A stretch of 64,000 nt of DNA from Epiperipatus broadwayi (Eukaryota > Onychophora > Udeonychophora > Euonychophora > Peripatidae), in contig JAQFVV010000111.1 in assembly GCA_028023455.1 (NCBI GenBank), positions 2,237,909-2,301,908 of the forward strand, read 5' to 3'. The position numbers and the translations under genes were made by a program. The notes under the pieces were generated by a model, which was not told the origin of the DNA, did no database searches, and was given only the letters and a program-made list of their open reading frames with translations. The stretch's first letter is position 1. Each line of letters opens with the position of its first letter. Shown one piece after another: positions 46,612 to 58,150 of the stretch.

Positions 46612-48605
46612 TAAAGCTTATATAACATATTTTAATCCTACAAAGTTGTTTTTGAAAGAATTAATGTAAATTGAAGAACAACTTTTTTCAATCAAGATAA
46701 AAAAACTTGCTTTTAATTACTGCTTTTTATTTCAACCCTGATTATAAAAATGTTGGAAAAAAGATTAGTTACTATGAAGATATAACTGAAGGCTACAAAT
46801 CCAGCTGCTACTACTAGTTCATAATGGTAGTTTGAATTCACATAGAAGCAAAGCCTGCTCATGTGGTTCATAGCTCATATATATGTGTTTATTAGATGGC
46901 ATAGACTGAAGGGAGTTCACTGCAGGTCAACAATTACTGGATTATATCTTTCCCAAAGATGACAATAAGCCAGTCTATGGTTTTAAAAGGACCAGTTTAC
47001 CCAGAGAGCCCATCAGCTTATCTATATGCAAAAAAGCAAATAAAGGTAGTGCATCATATATATATAAAATACTGTTCATGAGTATTGTTATATATATTGA
47101 GAATGATATTATTTTAAATAATTTATTGAAAATGACAGTTAAAATCTCTAGTTTAAGAGTAAAACAAGTAAATAATTTTTGGTTAAATTAGAAGTCTAAA
47201 AACAAAAAATTAATTCATAGACGATTTTATTTTGAAAAAAAAAAAAACTTCAAAATTTTTTCTAGATTAGAGAACAAAAAAAAAAACAACTTGCTGAAGT
47301 ATTTTTGAAGATGTTTGCAGTTAATTAGGAGTAACCTGGAAAAAAAAACTTTGATGAAGGACTGTCCAAAGAGTAAATATTTTTTTAAGAAAACATATAT
47401 TTACAATAAAAAAAATAAGAGGCTAATTAATAGCTTTAATTCATACTATTTTATATATATATACACACATACATGTGCATTTATGTATTATTAAAAATGA
47501 ATTGTTTTTATATATGTCTATGACAATTCAAATAAGTTAATTTTTAAATTATTATACAGCACAACTGAGTGCTTATACATATATATGCATTTTATGTTTT
47601 TTGACATTGAATTAATTGGATATTGAGAAAATATGTTTTTGTATAAACATCAGTGCGTGCAAAATTTCCATGCACACACACATATATATTAAATTAGCCA
47701 TTATGTGTTTTAGAAAATGAATTTTTATTATTATATGACAATTTAAATGTTCATTTTATATTATGTCTGCATGTCTATGTACTGATATATAGATATTTTA
47801 TGTAAGTCTATTATGAGGTATTTGTAAATCACAATATGATAGATTATGATATTAATCAAAATCAATTGCTGAATTTATATTTATAGCATAGTCAGCAGAC
47901 CTTAATTTCATTTTAATTATTAATAAATTGATATTTCATTGTTAAAGTTATTCCAATAAATTTACTCAATTTTAAATAGTTTTAGAATATTATGTTTGTA
48001 TTATATCTCTTGATCACAATAACAATTATAGAGCTTTTGCTCTCTGAGCTGGATTTATGCATAACAGTATTTTATTTAAAAGGAGTTTATGTTTAGTATT
48101 ATGACCATCCAGATGATGATGATCCTGGTTGGTGCAAATGGGATATACTTTAAAGTCCATGCACTATATTTCATTTTAATTATTTTAGAAATTAAGTTTA
48201 TAGTTGGCCATTACATTAAATGGTACTAAGTGTCCAGAGCATTGATGATGATCAGTATGTTTTAGTATTCCAGAATTATTGTTTTTGTTATATATTCTGA
48301 TGGATTAACACTTAAGTTTGTCCAAACAAATTAATGTGTAAATAATTAGCTTGACCTATGACAGACCCATTTCAAATTCAGTCACAAGATTGACTGATTT
48401 ATTTTTATTGTTGATCATTTATGATGATGAATGATGGTTACTTTTGGTAATGCTGGTGAACGTATAGTTAGTGTTATCTTTCATGCTTCTTATATTCACT
48501 ATAGCATAATCATTCCTCATATTATTTGTAAATTTAGATTAGTTCATTAACTTGGAGTTGATGATGATAAATACCATCACGCCAGGTTCAACTCCAGTGA
48601 CTCCA
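46612..48605 (-). repeat. Right arm of large palindrome (about 2.0 kb)
   Basis: This is the inverted partner of 43335-45425. Its own landmarks are ATGACAATAAGCCAGTCTAT (about 46959), GTGCAAATGGGATATACTTT (about 48134), AGCATTGATGATGATCAGTA (about 48238) and TTGTTGATCATTTATGATGA (about 48409). Some blocks are missing or expanded relative to the left arm, so pairing would be imperfect. No gene is recognised. Confidence 0.9.
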
Positions 48606-48826
48606 TACCATTATAACTTTTTTAAATGTTTAATTTATAATTATTATTTTTTTAAATTCAAAATTATTTAATTCTTAACTGTTATTCCAATGTAATATAG
48701 AAAATATCTTCAAAAAAATTTGTGTTTATTTCTATTTTTCCTTTCAACTTTTATATATATACGTGCACACATACTACTATGTTATTATATTCCATGAGAC
48801 ACATAACCATCTCAATAGGAAGTATG
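48605..48826 (-). repeat. Second copy of block X
   Basis: On the minus strand it reads GAGATGGTTATGTGTCTCAT, CATAGTAGTATGTGTGCACG, GATATTTTCTATATTACATT and GGAATAACAGTTAAGAATTA, matching 45541-45722. It directly adjoins the outer end of the right palindrome arm. Confidence 0.85.
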
Positions 48827-50459
48827 AGAAATAACAACAAAACAATGTTTTGTCTTAAAATAGGCATTTTCCCTTGATTTACAATGAAACCCAGAATGTT
48901 GTTTATGCAAAATAATTAACTCTAGCTATAGTTATAATGTTTCTAATTGTAACTGTTATTTTACTATAATCCTAACTAATTTAGAAAATAATAATCTAGC
49001 TATGATTATAAATACATAACATAATTTTTTTAAGTGGCATTGATGATATTGTTAAATATATAGTATAATTTTCTTTTAGAAAGCAATGAGAAAATGAAAA
49101 TTATACAAATATTTATTTAAATAAAAATTGTTTCACATAATGTCAATAGACTTTTTTTTTTTTTAGCAAAAAAAAAAAGTAAATTTCTTAGTGTAATATA
49201 TATAAAAAATAAGGTATTTACAGAGCTTTGCATTTTAGTTGAAATCCAAATATGATAAACTAGACATTAAATGTTCATTCAATTCCAGTTAGAAGAAAGA
49301 TCCCCCCCCCCATATGTCAAAGCATCGGCAGGGAAGCGAACCCGCGACAACCGTCTGCAAGCAACTGCTTGCTTGCAAGGCAGCTGCACTGACCACTCTG
49401 CTACCAACACTTGACACACATTGGGGTTTTTTTTTTAAATCATTCTACAAGCATTTGATGTTTTAAATAGTTTTGCAAAAAAATATTGAACCCATATAAC
49501 TTAAAAATAATTAGCATTTTATCTCATCAAACTGATAAATTTAAGTATATAAATAAATAATCCTTAAAAACCCAATTTCAGAAAAAAATCCTCAATATGC
49601 ATAACATAATTAGGCCTGTTATTTGAATGCTGTGTATTCAAATACCGATTAATTATGAAACAGATATAAAAGTGAGTAATTAAAAAAAAAAGTTAAAGAC
49701 ATTTTCCTTAGCTTATTTTTAATTTTCAACTAATTATAAATGAAACTAAAGATCATTCATACGTAACAATGTAGAAAATGAATTAATTACATTTGATATA
49801 AATGGAAAAAATACATTTTTTGCTTGAATATTTGGTAAATATGCTAATCATTAACGTAGATAAACAACTTAATTTAATTTTTCAAAAATAAATTGATGTC
49901 TCCTATTCATCCCTCTCTATTATCATTAGTATTTTAAATTTTACTTTTCATATTTTTGAGAGTTGCACGCTTCTTTGAACTTTTATTAATTAGCTTTCTT
50001 GTAAAGATTCTTTAGATTGATTTAAATAACTTGAAATGACGTTTATTTGCATTTTATTATAAATAATAAAAAAGGAAGCAGTACAAATCCTTAATTTATA
50101 TACATATATAGATAAAAAAGAAAAGGTTTCTTTATTTTAACCAAATTTTTTATTGTTTTACATTATTTTTATACAAATTATACATTTTTTTTTTTAAAAT
50201 AAGGGTAGTGATAATGATATTTTGAATTAAAGTTACCTTGGAAATAAGATTTTATTTATCTTTCTAGTTAGATATTTTCTGTTATAAAAAATGAAAAATA
50301 AATATTATATTTCATGATAGAATGCTGTCTTGAAATATAACTAAATGCTTTACATAATTTGAAAACATGCATTAGCATAATTTTTAAATATGTATATTTG
50401 TATAAATATTATATTTAATAATATTATAAATCGATGTCTGTATTTCTTCAAAGCAATAT
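48827..50459. other. AT-rich DNA with one SINE
   Basis: The SINE-like unit at 49322-49410 is listed separately. Otherwise there are homopolymers and microsatellites only; no gene is supported. Confidence 0.4.
49322..49410 (-). repeat. tRNA-like SINE unit, 89 nt, in a short hairpin
   Basis: The minus strand starts GTGTTGGTAGCAGAGTGGTC (A-box-like) and ends GGGTTCGCTTCCCTGCCGAT plus GC (T-arm with B box GGTTCGCTTCC). The ends pair as an acceptor stem (GTGTTGG with CCGATGC). GCTGCCTTGCAAGCAAGC mimics an anticodon arm, followed by an extra GCAGTTGCTTGCAGACGGTT insertion. Outside it, CCCCCCATATGTCA (about 49305-49318) and TGACACACATTGGGG (about 49413) form a further inverted repeat. It is probably a SINE, with a pseudo-tRNA as the alternative. 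Confidence 0.75.
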
Positions 50460-51222
50460 ACAGAATTTTATAATTAAATATTAGTAAATACAGTAATCAA
50501 AAATTTGAAAAGCACAAAAAATATAATCATCACTTAGGTGCACTGATGATCTTAACGCTTGCTGCCTGCCTATTGATTAAGTCCTGCTTGTATTTATATA
50601 TTAGCATAGTTTACTTTATTTTCCTTTTATTGTTATTTCTCTCAATTTGCAATATTTTACATTATTATAATTGAAATTAAAACCATATATACATGATTTA
50701 TTATGGTTGTAAAAAAACAGAAGCTGATGCATTATTATTACCATTACAATTTTGTTTCATATTTTGAACCTTTCTTAATAAAAAAAGCAAGTGCTCTTTA
50801 GTTCTTTTTTCCAATGTATATGTATATAGGGGAATCAAGATGTACATTGGAGAAAAGAACTAAAGAGCACTTGCTTTTATTAAAAAGGATTCAAAATATG
50901 AAACAAAATTGTAAAGATAATAATAATGCATCAGCTTCCATTTTTTACAACAATAATAAATCATGTATATATGGTTTTAATTTCAATTATAATAAAGTAA
51001 AAAATATTGCAAATTGAGACAAATAACACAAGCAGGACTTAATTAATAGGCAGGTAGTAAACATTAAGATCATGGAATTATGGAAAGGTTAACCTTTCAA
51101 AGTATTAGTTGACAAAGACTACGAGGATAGTCAAAAGCGCTCCTAAGTGACGATTATATTTTTTGTACTTTTTAAAATTTTTGATTACTGTATTTACTAA
51201 TATTTAATTATAAAATTCTGTA
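50460..51222. mobile_element. Head-to-head pair of 5'-truncated Penelope-like elements
   Basis: The arms 50460-50819 and 50842-51222 are inverted copies separated by 22 bp. The right arm on the + strand (50814-51017) encodes YIGESRCTLEKRTKEHLL, closely resembling the YIGET.RTL..R.KEH core of GIY-YIG endonucleases of Penelope-like retroelements. Further on, GFNFNYNKVKNIAN resembles the H.FDF..VKIIA.E block that follows in those proteins. The left arm carries TLEKRTKEHLL on the minus strand. Both copies lack the reverse transcriptase and have stops, so they are dead 5'-truncated insertions. Inverted and tandem copies are known for Penelope-like elements. The right arm has about 60 bp (about 51070-51130) absent from the left. 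Confidence 0.7.
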
Positions 51223-52937
51223 TAAATATTATATTTATATATCAGTTTAAAATTAAGTTATACAATAAAAAATAATATATCAATTGTCTTTGAAAAATAT
51301 AAAATTACAAAAAAACCACAGGCTTATCAAAAAAAACAAAACAATCTCAATGAATAAAAACCATATAGATTCAAAATTCCAATAAAAATACCAGTAAATT
51401 ATATATATATATTAACTGCTTTTAAAAACAAACAAAAAAAAAAAAGGTTGCTTTTATTGAAGATGAACTATCTGTGCAAACATTTCAAATTTATGCTCTT
51501 ACTGTTAAACCACAACATAAGCAATATTTACATCAAAACTTCTTTTCCACATTCATAGATCTTGCATACATATACTTTAAAAATATAGATCCAATATTTT
51601 TGGTCTTTTGATAACTATTAGATACTGATGTTCCTCCTAAAACCTTATCCATCTAAATAAACTATTAATTTCAACATAGTTATTTACATTTTATTTCATC
51701 TGCTTCTTCATAAAAATATATTATTTGCTATAGCTTCTACTTCATCAAAAAAAAAGATCAGCATATTTTTTTTAAATCTCATCATTTCAAACAATTTCTA
51801 AATTATTCTTATTTTTTTTTAACTTCACATTAAAAAAAAAAATCAGATTCAAGTAGTAAATCAGAAACCTACTTGAACACAAAGACTCATGTTTGTATCA
51901 TGTGAATAGAATAATATATCTTTAAAGATACAGTTATAAGAATAACAAATTATAAAAAATTAACAACTTTCTCTAAGATATATGAATTGCTCTTACTATA
52001 AATTATATACAACTTCCCTTTTGCCTACACATCAGTGTGCAAAAAATAATTTGTAGAATTAAGATCCAACATTACTGGTATTTGTCTTGATATTAGAAAG
52101 ACTATTATATGGGCTTAAATCCTATAGAGAAAGCTCAGCAATTTATTTTAATATTTTCTAAAAGTAGATACTGTATACCTTTTTATATAATATTTTCAAT
52201 AAAAAAAATTATATCAAGAAATAAATGATTAATTAAACATTTCAAATATACTAATTAGGTATTTATTTAATAAATTATAAAAATATTTTATTAAAAAAAA
52301 CTTAAAAGAGGATTAATATAATATAGAATTCAAATAATAAAATAATCTATAACAAAAATTAATAATATTTGAACTAAAAGACTTTATAATGAACAAGTTA
52401 ATGAAAAATAATTGCGTTTAAAGGTAGACAACACACAAGGAATTAAAATTAATAAGTAAAAAAATTATCTTAATAAAAACATCAGATATTACAACAGAAC
52501 TAATTTGCAATGCCAAATTATATAAATAATATATTTGATAAGAATTATAAATTAATTTTAAAAAATACCACATGCAAATATAATACAAAATTAATTCAAC
52601 AAATAATAAATAACTATAAAAGGAAATGAAAAGCAAAAAAAAAAAACCACCAGATAAAACTGTAATGCTAAACTAGTCATAAAATAATATAAAGAGCAAC
52701 TATTCAAATATTTTAGTAAATCAAAACAAAATTACTAAATATAATTTGTATACTTAGACATAATAATTACATGCAATTATCTGCAAGTAATTAAAATTCT
52801 AAAGAGCAGGCAAAAGTTTTTCTCCACACACTCTTTTAAATGCAAAATCTTTTATTATTAACTGAGGAATAGTTTCAATTGACCAGCAATCTTCATCAAA
52901 ACTATAACATATTGAAATGAACACTCCGTTATTCATT
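51223..52937. other. AT-rich DNA with one unidentified minus-strand frame
   Basis: The minus-strand frame 52799-52981 (60 codons, with NNGVFISICYSFDEDCWSIE and FKRVCGEKLLPAL before a stop) has protein-like composition over its last 45 or so codons and could be a terminal exon or a pseudogene piece. I recognise no family. Its first 15 codons overlap the adjacent LTR. The rest of the interval is AT-rich and featureless. Confidence 0.35.
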
Positions 52938-54440
52938 ACAATAAAAAAAAATTTTTCTTTTTCTTCTAAGTAAATTACCATGCAAATTTGGTTTTAAAAA
53001 AAGAACTAAAATGAGGTTCAAAAAAATCAGTTTTTCTTCTTTTAATCATATTGTAATACTACTTCATTCAAATCACAAGATTTCAACATGTCTTGTGAAT
53101 AAAAAGGGACACTACTAATACCTTAATTAGACCTAATCTGGAAAACTTCAAATGATACTTTGAATAACTCTGTCTGTACTTATTTAAATGATAGCTAAAA
53201 ATTACATGACTATTATCACCCTAAATGGACTTTTAAAATTTGTCAGAAATAAGTAAGTGATAATTATTTTGTTTTGATGAGTCTTATATTTAAAATGTGA
53301 TTTGTACTTTAATTAATCTGAATTTGTAAATAAGGCATATTATCCAGATATTATTTAAAAGAAACTGTCAATTAAAAAAAACAAGAAATTGCACTTGTAT
53401 TAAATTAAATTTAGAACCAAAAGCCACTCCTTATAATTATTTTATAAAAGGTTTATTCAGTTAGGGTTAGGACCAGAACATTATCTCTTTTAGTTATTAC
53501 TATGTAAGTGGTTATGTTTAGAATTAGGATCTAAAAAAGACCATTTCTTATGATTATTGTAATAAAGACAACATTGATGTTTATTCCATATAAAGCATAT
53601 GTATGTGTAAGTACCAAGAGACATGCGAATCAAAGAAATGTTTGTATTTATGGATTCATACATGTGTAGAATTATATTTAGATTTATTGAAGTCAAGATC
53701 AAAGTTACAATGAAGTAGTATATTATCTATGAATATACTAAAGTTATAATATTAAATCACCCCCCATGGTTAAGAAATCCTGTACCGCCCTCTGTGCTGG
53801 ATTTCTTAACCATGTGAGGTGATTTAATATTTGCATATTTATTTCAGTATAGCGTTATTTGTTATTATTTTCTATACGTTTGTGTTAGGTGGTTTAAAGA
53901 TTAAAAATTACTAATGTTTAGTTTGTCTTTATATAATAATAGTAAAACATGTTTGTTTGTAGCAAAAGTTAAGATTGTTGCTGTTAAAATTTCGAGTTCT
54001 TTGTTTGAATTAGTTTATATTTCAATATTTAATATCTAATAACATACAGTTCAAAGTGATATCATTTTGAGCTGGCTATTTTGAAATACGAACTCTAATG
54101 TATTTATATATTAGTTTACAGAGGGCGGTACTGGATTTCTTAACCATGTGAAGTGATTTAATATTTGTATATTTATTTTAGTATAGCGTTATGCACTGGG
54201 ATTATTTTCTAAAGTTATGATGTATAAAGATTAAAGAATTTTGTTAAAGAAATAAATTGCATATCAATTAATGATTATATTTTATATATAAATTACTGCT
54301 ACATGATTTGTTAATTTTATTAATGAAAGTAAATTGTACATCAATTAATCAGTACACTTATAAATAAATTATTGCATGATTTGTTACTTTAAGTAAGATT
54401 TTTGGTCAACTTCCATTCATGGGGAGTAATTTGTACCTAT
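52938..54440 (+). mobile_element. Left LTR of an old retrotransposon, with insertion
   Basis: Collinear with 56089-57540. Shared blocks include CTAAAATGAGGTTCAAAAAA (about 53005 and 56157), GAATAAAAAGGGACACTACT, CACTCCTTATAATTATT, AATGTTTGTATTTATGGATT and TTGCATATCAATTAATGATT. Divergence is substantial, so the insertion is old. A 461-bp element interrupts it at 53748-54208. The ends are blurred and no clean TG/CA or target duplication was found, so the limits are approximate. Confidence 0.8.
53748..54208. mobile_element. DNA transposon inserted in the LTR, 10-bp duplication
   Basis: CTAAAGTTAT occurs immediately on both sides (53738-53747 and 54209-54218), while the paired LTR (about 57290-57310) has only the empty site. 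Inside, 53748-53796 (with CATGGTTAAGAAATCCTGTA then CCGCCCTCTG) is inverted at 54118-54165 (minus strand ACATGGTTAAGAAATCCAGT then ACCGCCCTCTG). A direct copy of the right-hand block also lies beside the left end at about 53797-53870. A 9-10-bp duplication suggests a Mutator-like origin; this is inference, since no transposase is encoded. Confidence 0.75.
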
Positions 54441-56088
54441 ATATAAAATTTTGGCTTGCCCAGGGTGAGGTCTTTGATTTTTAGTTGTTAACCAGAGTTA
54501 GATGAATGATATGATTGACCAGACAATATTTTTTCTCTACATTGTAATTTTATTGTAAAAGAAACAAAAAAAAAAAGAACAAAAGTTATACCGTGAAGAA
54601 GACATACAAAAACGTGGTGTTTCAGGGCATGCCAGGATCTAGCGCTGTTAGTAATGTATCTTGTTACCATTGTATTGCACATAAATTTATTGCATTTTAA
54701 AATGTTAAATATTACTAAAATGGAGAATGAAAATAAAGAGGATGAAGAGCAACAGGAAATAATGGAAGTAAACTGTGAAGAAGATAGCTTAGAAACTGTG
54801 GATATGGACAATATCCATGCACATAACAATCATGCAACCAAATAAAGTATAAATACATTAATAAAGAAATAAAAATGCATGAGAATACTGCAAAATCATC
54901 ACAATTAGACATGATGCAGATGATTAACATATTGTTTAAGTAGTTGGAATTGAAGATAGATAATAATCAAAAAGTTAATCAAAAGCATATGGAGCAAATA
55001 AATCAAACTATGGAAAGTAATCAAAAGCAAATGGAGTAAAATTAAAAGCAAATAAAACAAATACACACGTGCAAAGTTATCAAAAAGCTGATCAAAAGCA
55101 AAAGGAGCATAATCCAAAACAAATGAATAAAATTATGGAAGATAATCAAAAATTTATAAAACTTAACCAAAAGCAGATTGAATCAAGGTTTGATGATAAT
55201 CTAAAACAGATGGAACTGAGGTTCGAAGATAATTGAAAACAGATGGAAATGAAGAAGCAAAAATGGATGGATAATTTTTGCAAACCATCCAAATCAGAGC
55301 AAAAAGTATGATTTAAAACAAATAGATGATGAGCAAAAAAAATAAGCGAATACAAATTCAAAAAGAAACAAGAGATCAAATCATTGACAATGAACAGGTT
55401 CAACTGCTTTTAAAATCAGACAATGAACCAAAAATATGTGATGAGATTTTTAGTTTAATCAGAATCAAAATTACTTGAGAAAAATATATAAAGTGAATGT
55501 GAACTCCTTCAAATAAATGAACAAAAGCTTGGAGATATGCCTGATGACTCACAACAAAATCTAGATGCATCAAAAGAATGTGGTATACTATATCATGTGC
55601 CAGCTATAATCCCACAGCTGGATAAACAAATACAAATAAAAATAGAACAAAGTTTACTTTATCCCCAAATGAAATAGAATCACTGTTAATACAAAAACTA
55701 AATAAAGATTTGCCTCTCATGGTGATTAATCTATTGGATAAAGAAATCCAACAGCATCAATGGAACATTAAATCTATATGTTTTACAAATCTATGGTATT
55801 TTTTAGAGTTATTCACACAACAATTTTACCGGTGGTCAACTTTACTTACAACTGGGAAAAAATAAAACACAACTTTCTCCCACACCAATTGCTTAATCTC
55901 TACAGTTGTCATGAAAGAAAAAGCCTCCAGATAGACTTTATTATCAAGCTACAACTGAACAATCTTATGTTATCAAACAATGGTTAAATAAGCAGTTTAT
56001 AAAATGGCCAAGGACATCCAAAAAGAACTTTTAATAAGTACAATCAGTTTTTTTGTTTTTAAGTTAGAGAATTTGAACTTTATTTATT
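54441..56088 (+). mobile_element. Decayed internal region with gag-like coiled-coil remnant
   Basis: A + strand frame at about 54716-54845 (within 54654-54845) encodes an acidic MENENKEDEEQQEIMEV start. From 54930 to 55260 the three frames carry repeated NQK.ME and N.Q.M.. units, a heptad-like coiled coil common at the N-terminus of LTR-element Gag proteins. A later fragment at about 55500-55630 (KLGDMPDDSQQNLD) is unassigned. Stops and frameshifts are frequent. No protease, RT or integrase motif is recognised in the 1.65 kb, so most of pol is deleted. It is framed by the two LTRs. Confidence 0.6.
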
Positions 56089-57540
56089 TCAATAAAAAAA
56101 TATATATTTTTTTTCTTCTAAGCAAAATGACATACAAATTTGATATAAAAACAAAACTAAAATGAGGTTCAAAAAAAAAAAAGAAACTAGGTTTTGGATA
56201 TATAAAATCAGTTTTTCTCTTATTTTAATAAGATTGGAATACTACTTCATTCAAATCCCAGGATTTCACCAGGCCTTGTGAATAAAAAGGGACACTACTA
56301 AGTTAGTTAAATCACATCTGAAACACTTTCAATGATAGTTTGAATAATTCCAGCTGAAATGAAGAATTAGTGCTTATTTAAATGACAGCTAAAAACTACA
56401 AAACTATTATCACCCTAAACATTTTTAATAATTGTCACAAAGAAGTAAATGACAAATATTTTGTTGGTCAATCTTCTATTTAAAGACTGGTTTATACTTT
56501 ATCTAATCTGAATTTGTAAAAAAGGTATTATTTATAAATAAGGTTGTATTATCCAGGTATTATTTGAAAGAAACTGTCAATTAAAAAAAAAAAAAATTGT
56601 AATAACTTCTCTTTACTAGTTAAAGTTATTTTTAAAAGAAAAAAAAATTACACATCACATATCTATGTTAAGTTTATGAATTTTATATGTTATTAAAAAG
56701 AAAAAAGGGTAAAGAAATAATGATTTTCATGTAAATGCAATGCACACATATAAAGTGTCTAAGTCTTAAACAACTGTCCTTAACATGTAATTATTTACAT
56801 TAGATTCATTCGTTCATAGTTAAACTTATATTTGATTAGTGAAAATTGGATTTTATGTAGATGGATTTATATATGTGCAGTTTGTTCAATGTTAAATAAT
56901 TTACATATGTTTACATCCATATGGGAGAATATATTTCTATCAGTTTAATGAATTAGGAATCAATCTCAGAATGAGTCATCCCAGGACAAAAGACCACTCC
57001 TTATAATTATTGTGTAAGTTTATCCAGTTAGGATTAAGACCAAAAGGCCTTTCCTTTTAGTTATTATAATGTAAGTGGTTATGTTTGAGATTAGAATCTA
57101 AAAAAGATCATTCCTTATGATTTTTGTAAATAAAGATAGTATCCCATATAAAGCATGTATGTGTAAGTACTAGGAAACGTGAGTCAAAGAAATGTTTGTA
57201 TTTATGGATTCATACATGCATAGAATTATATTTAGATTTATCTAAATTAAAGTTAAAGGTACAGAGAATGTGTTATATTATATATGAATATATTAATATT
57301 ATGATATATAATGATTAAAGGATTTTGTTAAAGAAATAAATTGCATATCAATTAATGATTATACTTTCTAAATAAATTATTGTTACATGATTTGTTAATT
57401 TTATTTAAAAAAACAAAATTGTACATCAATTAATAAGTACACTTGTAAATAGATTATGATTGCATGATTTATTACTTTGTTTATGTAAGTTTGCTTGATC
57501 TACCATCATCCATCTGGATTAACTTACGTTCTCTGGGATT
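56089..57540 (+). mobile_element. Right LTR of the old retrotransposon
   Basis: Partner of 52938-54440; it lacks the 461-bp insertion, and so provides the empty site. The exact 3' end is unclear, because similarity fades after about 57500 (GTAAGTTTGCTTGATCTACC). Confidence 0.8.
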
Positions 57541-58150
57541 TAGCCAGCATTACAAATGGGGCTGTGTAATGGTTACATTACTATATTGAATTAAATAGTT
57601 TTAAATATACACATGTTAATTTATTTCATAATGCTTAAAGCCAGGTGGTACACATATAATTTATGTAAATAAGTGAAGAAAATATAAAATTGTAAAATAT
57701 ACTTAACTCGACCATTACAATATATTATAATGGATATCTAATTTTTTATTATATTTTAATAGTAATAATTTATATAAATTTGAAATATCATTACACAAGC
57801 AGAGGAGCTAATTCAGTCAATATATTTTATGTATTAACTAATCAATGGTCAGACCAAGATTGTATATAAATATACAAACTGCAACCACCTTTCAAGTCTA
57901 TTGCACTCACTCCATAAACTGCTAAAAGCAAAATATCTCTCATGTGGACAATTTTATTTCGACTGGTGAAATACAGGGTGCCATCCAGCCAATTTAACTG
58001 GAATATCCCAAAAGAAGTTTAAAATGATTCAAGCACTTGATTTCACAGCTAATTCTAATGAACAAGAAACTTAAATAATCCAAGCTATCAGACCTTACCT
58101 ATTTAAACATAAACAGTACAACTGATCAACTTATCTCAATCAATGGTTAT
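57541..58150. other. Spacer between two LTR elements
   Basis: No gene recognised. 57860-58130 is less AT-rich and may be an older repeat. TTAT at 58147-58150 is the left target duplication of the next element. Confidence 0.4.

Noticed and set aside
54488-55403. Several minus-strand frames of 70-113 codons
   Set aside because: Hydrophobic Leu/Phe/Ser-rich antisense translations of the A-rich gag-like region.
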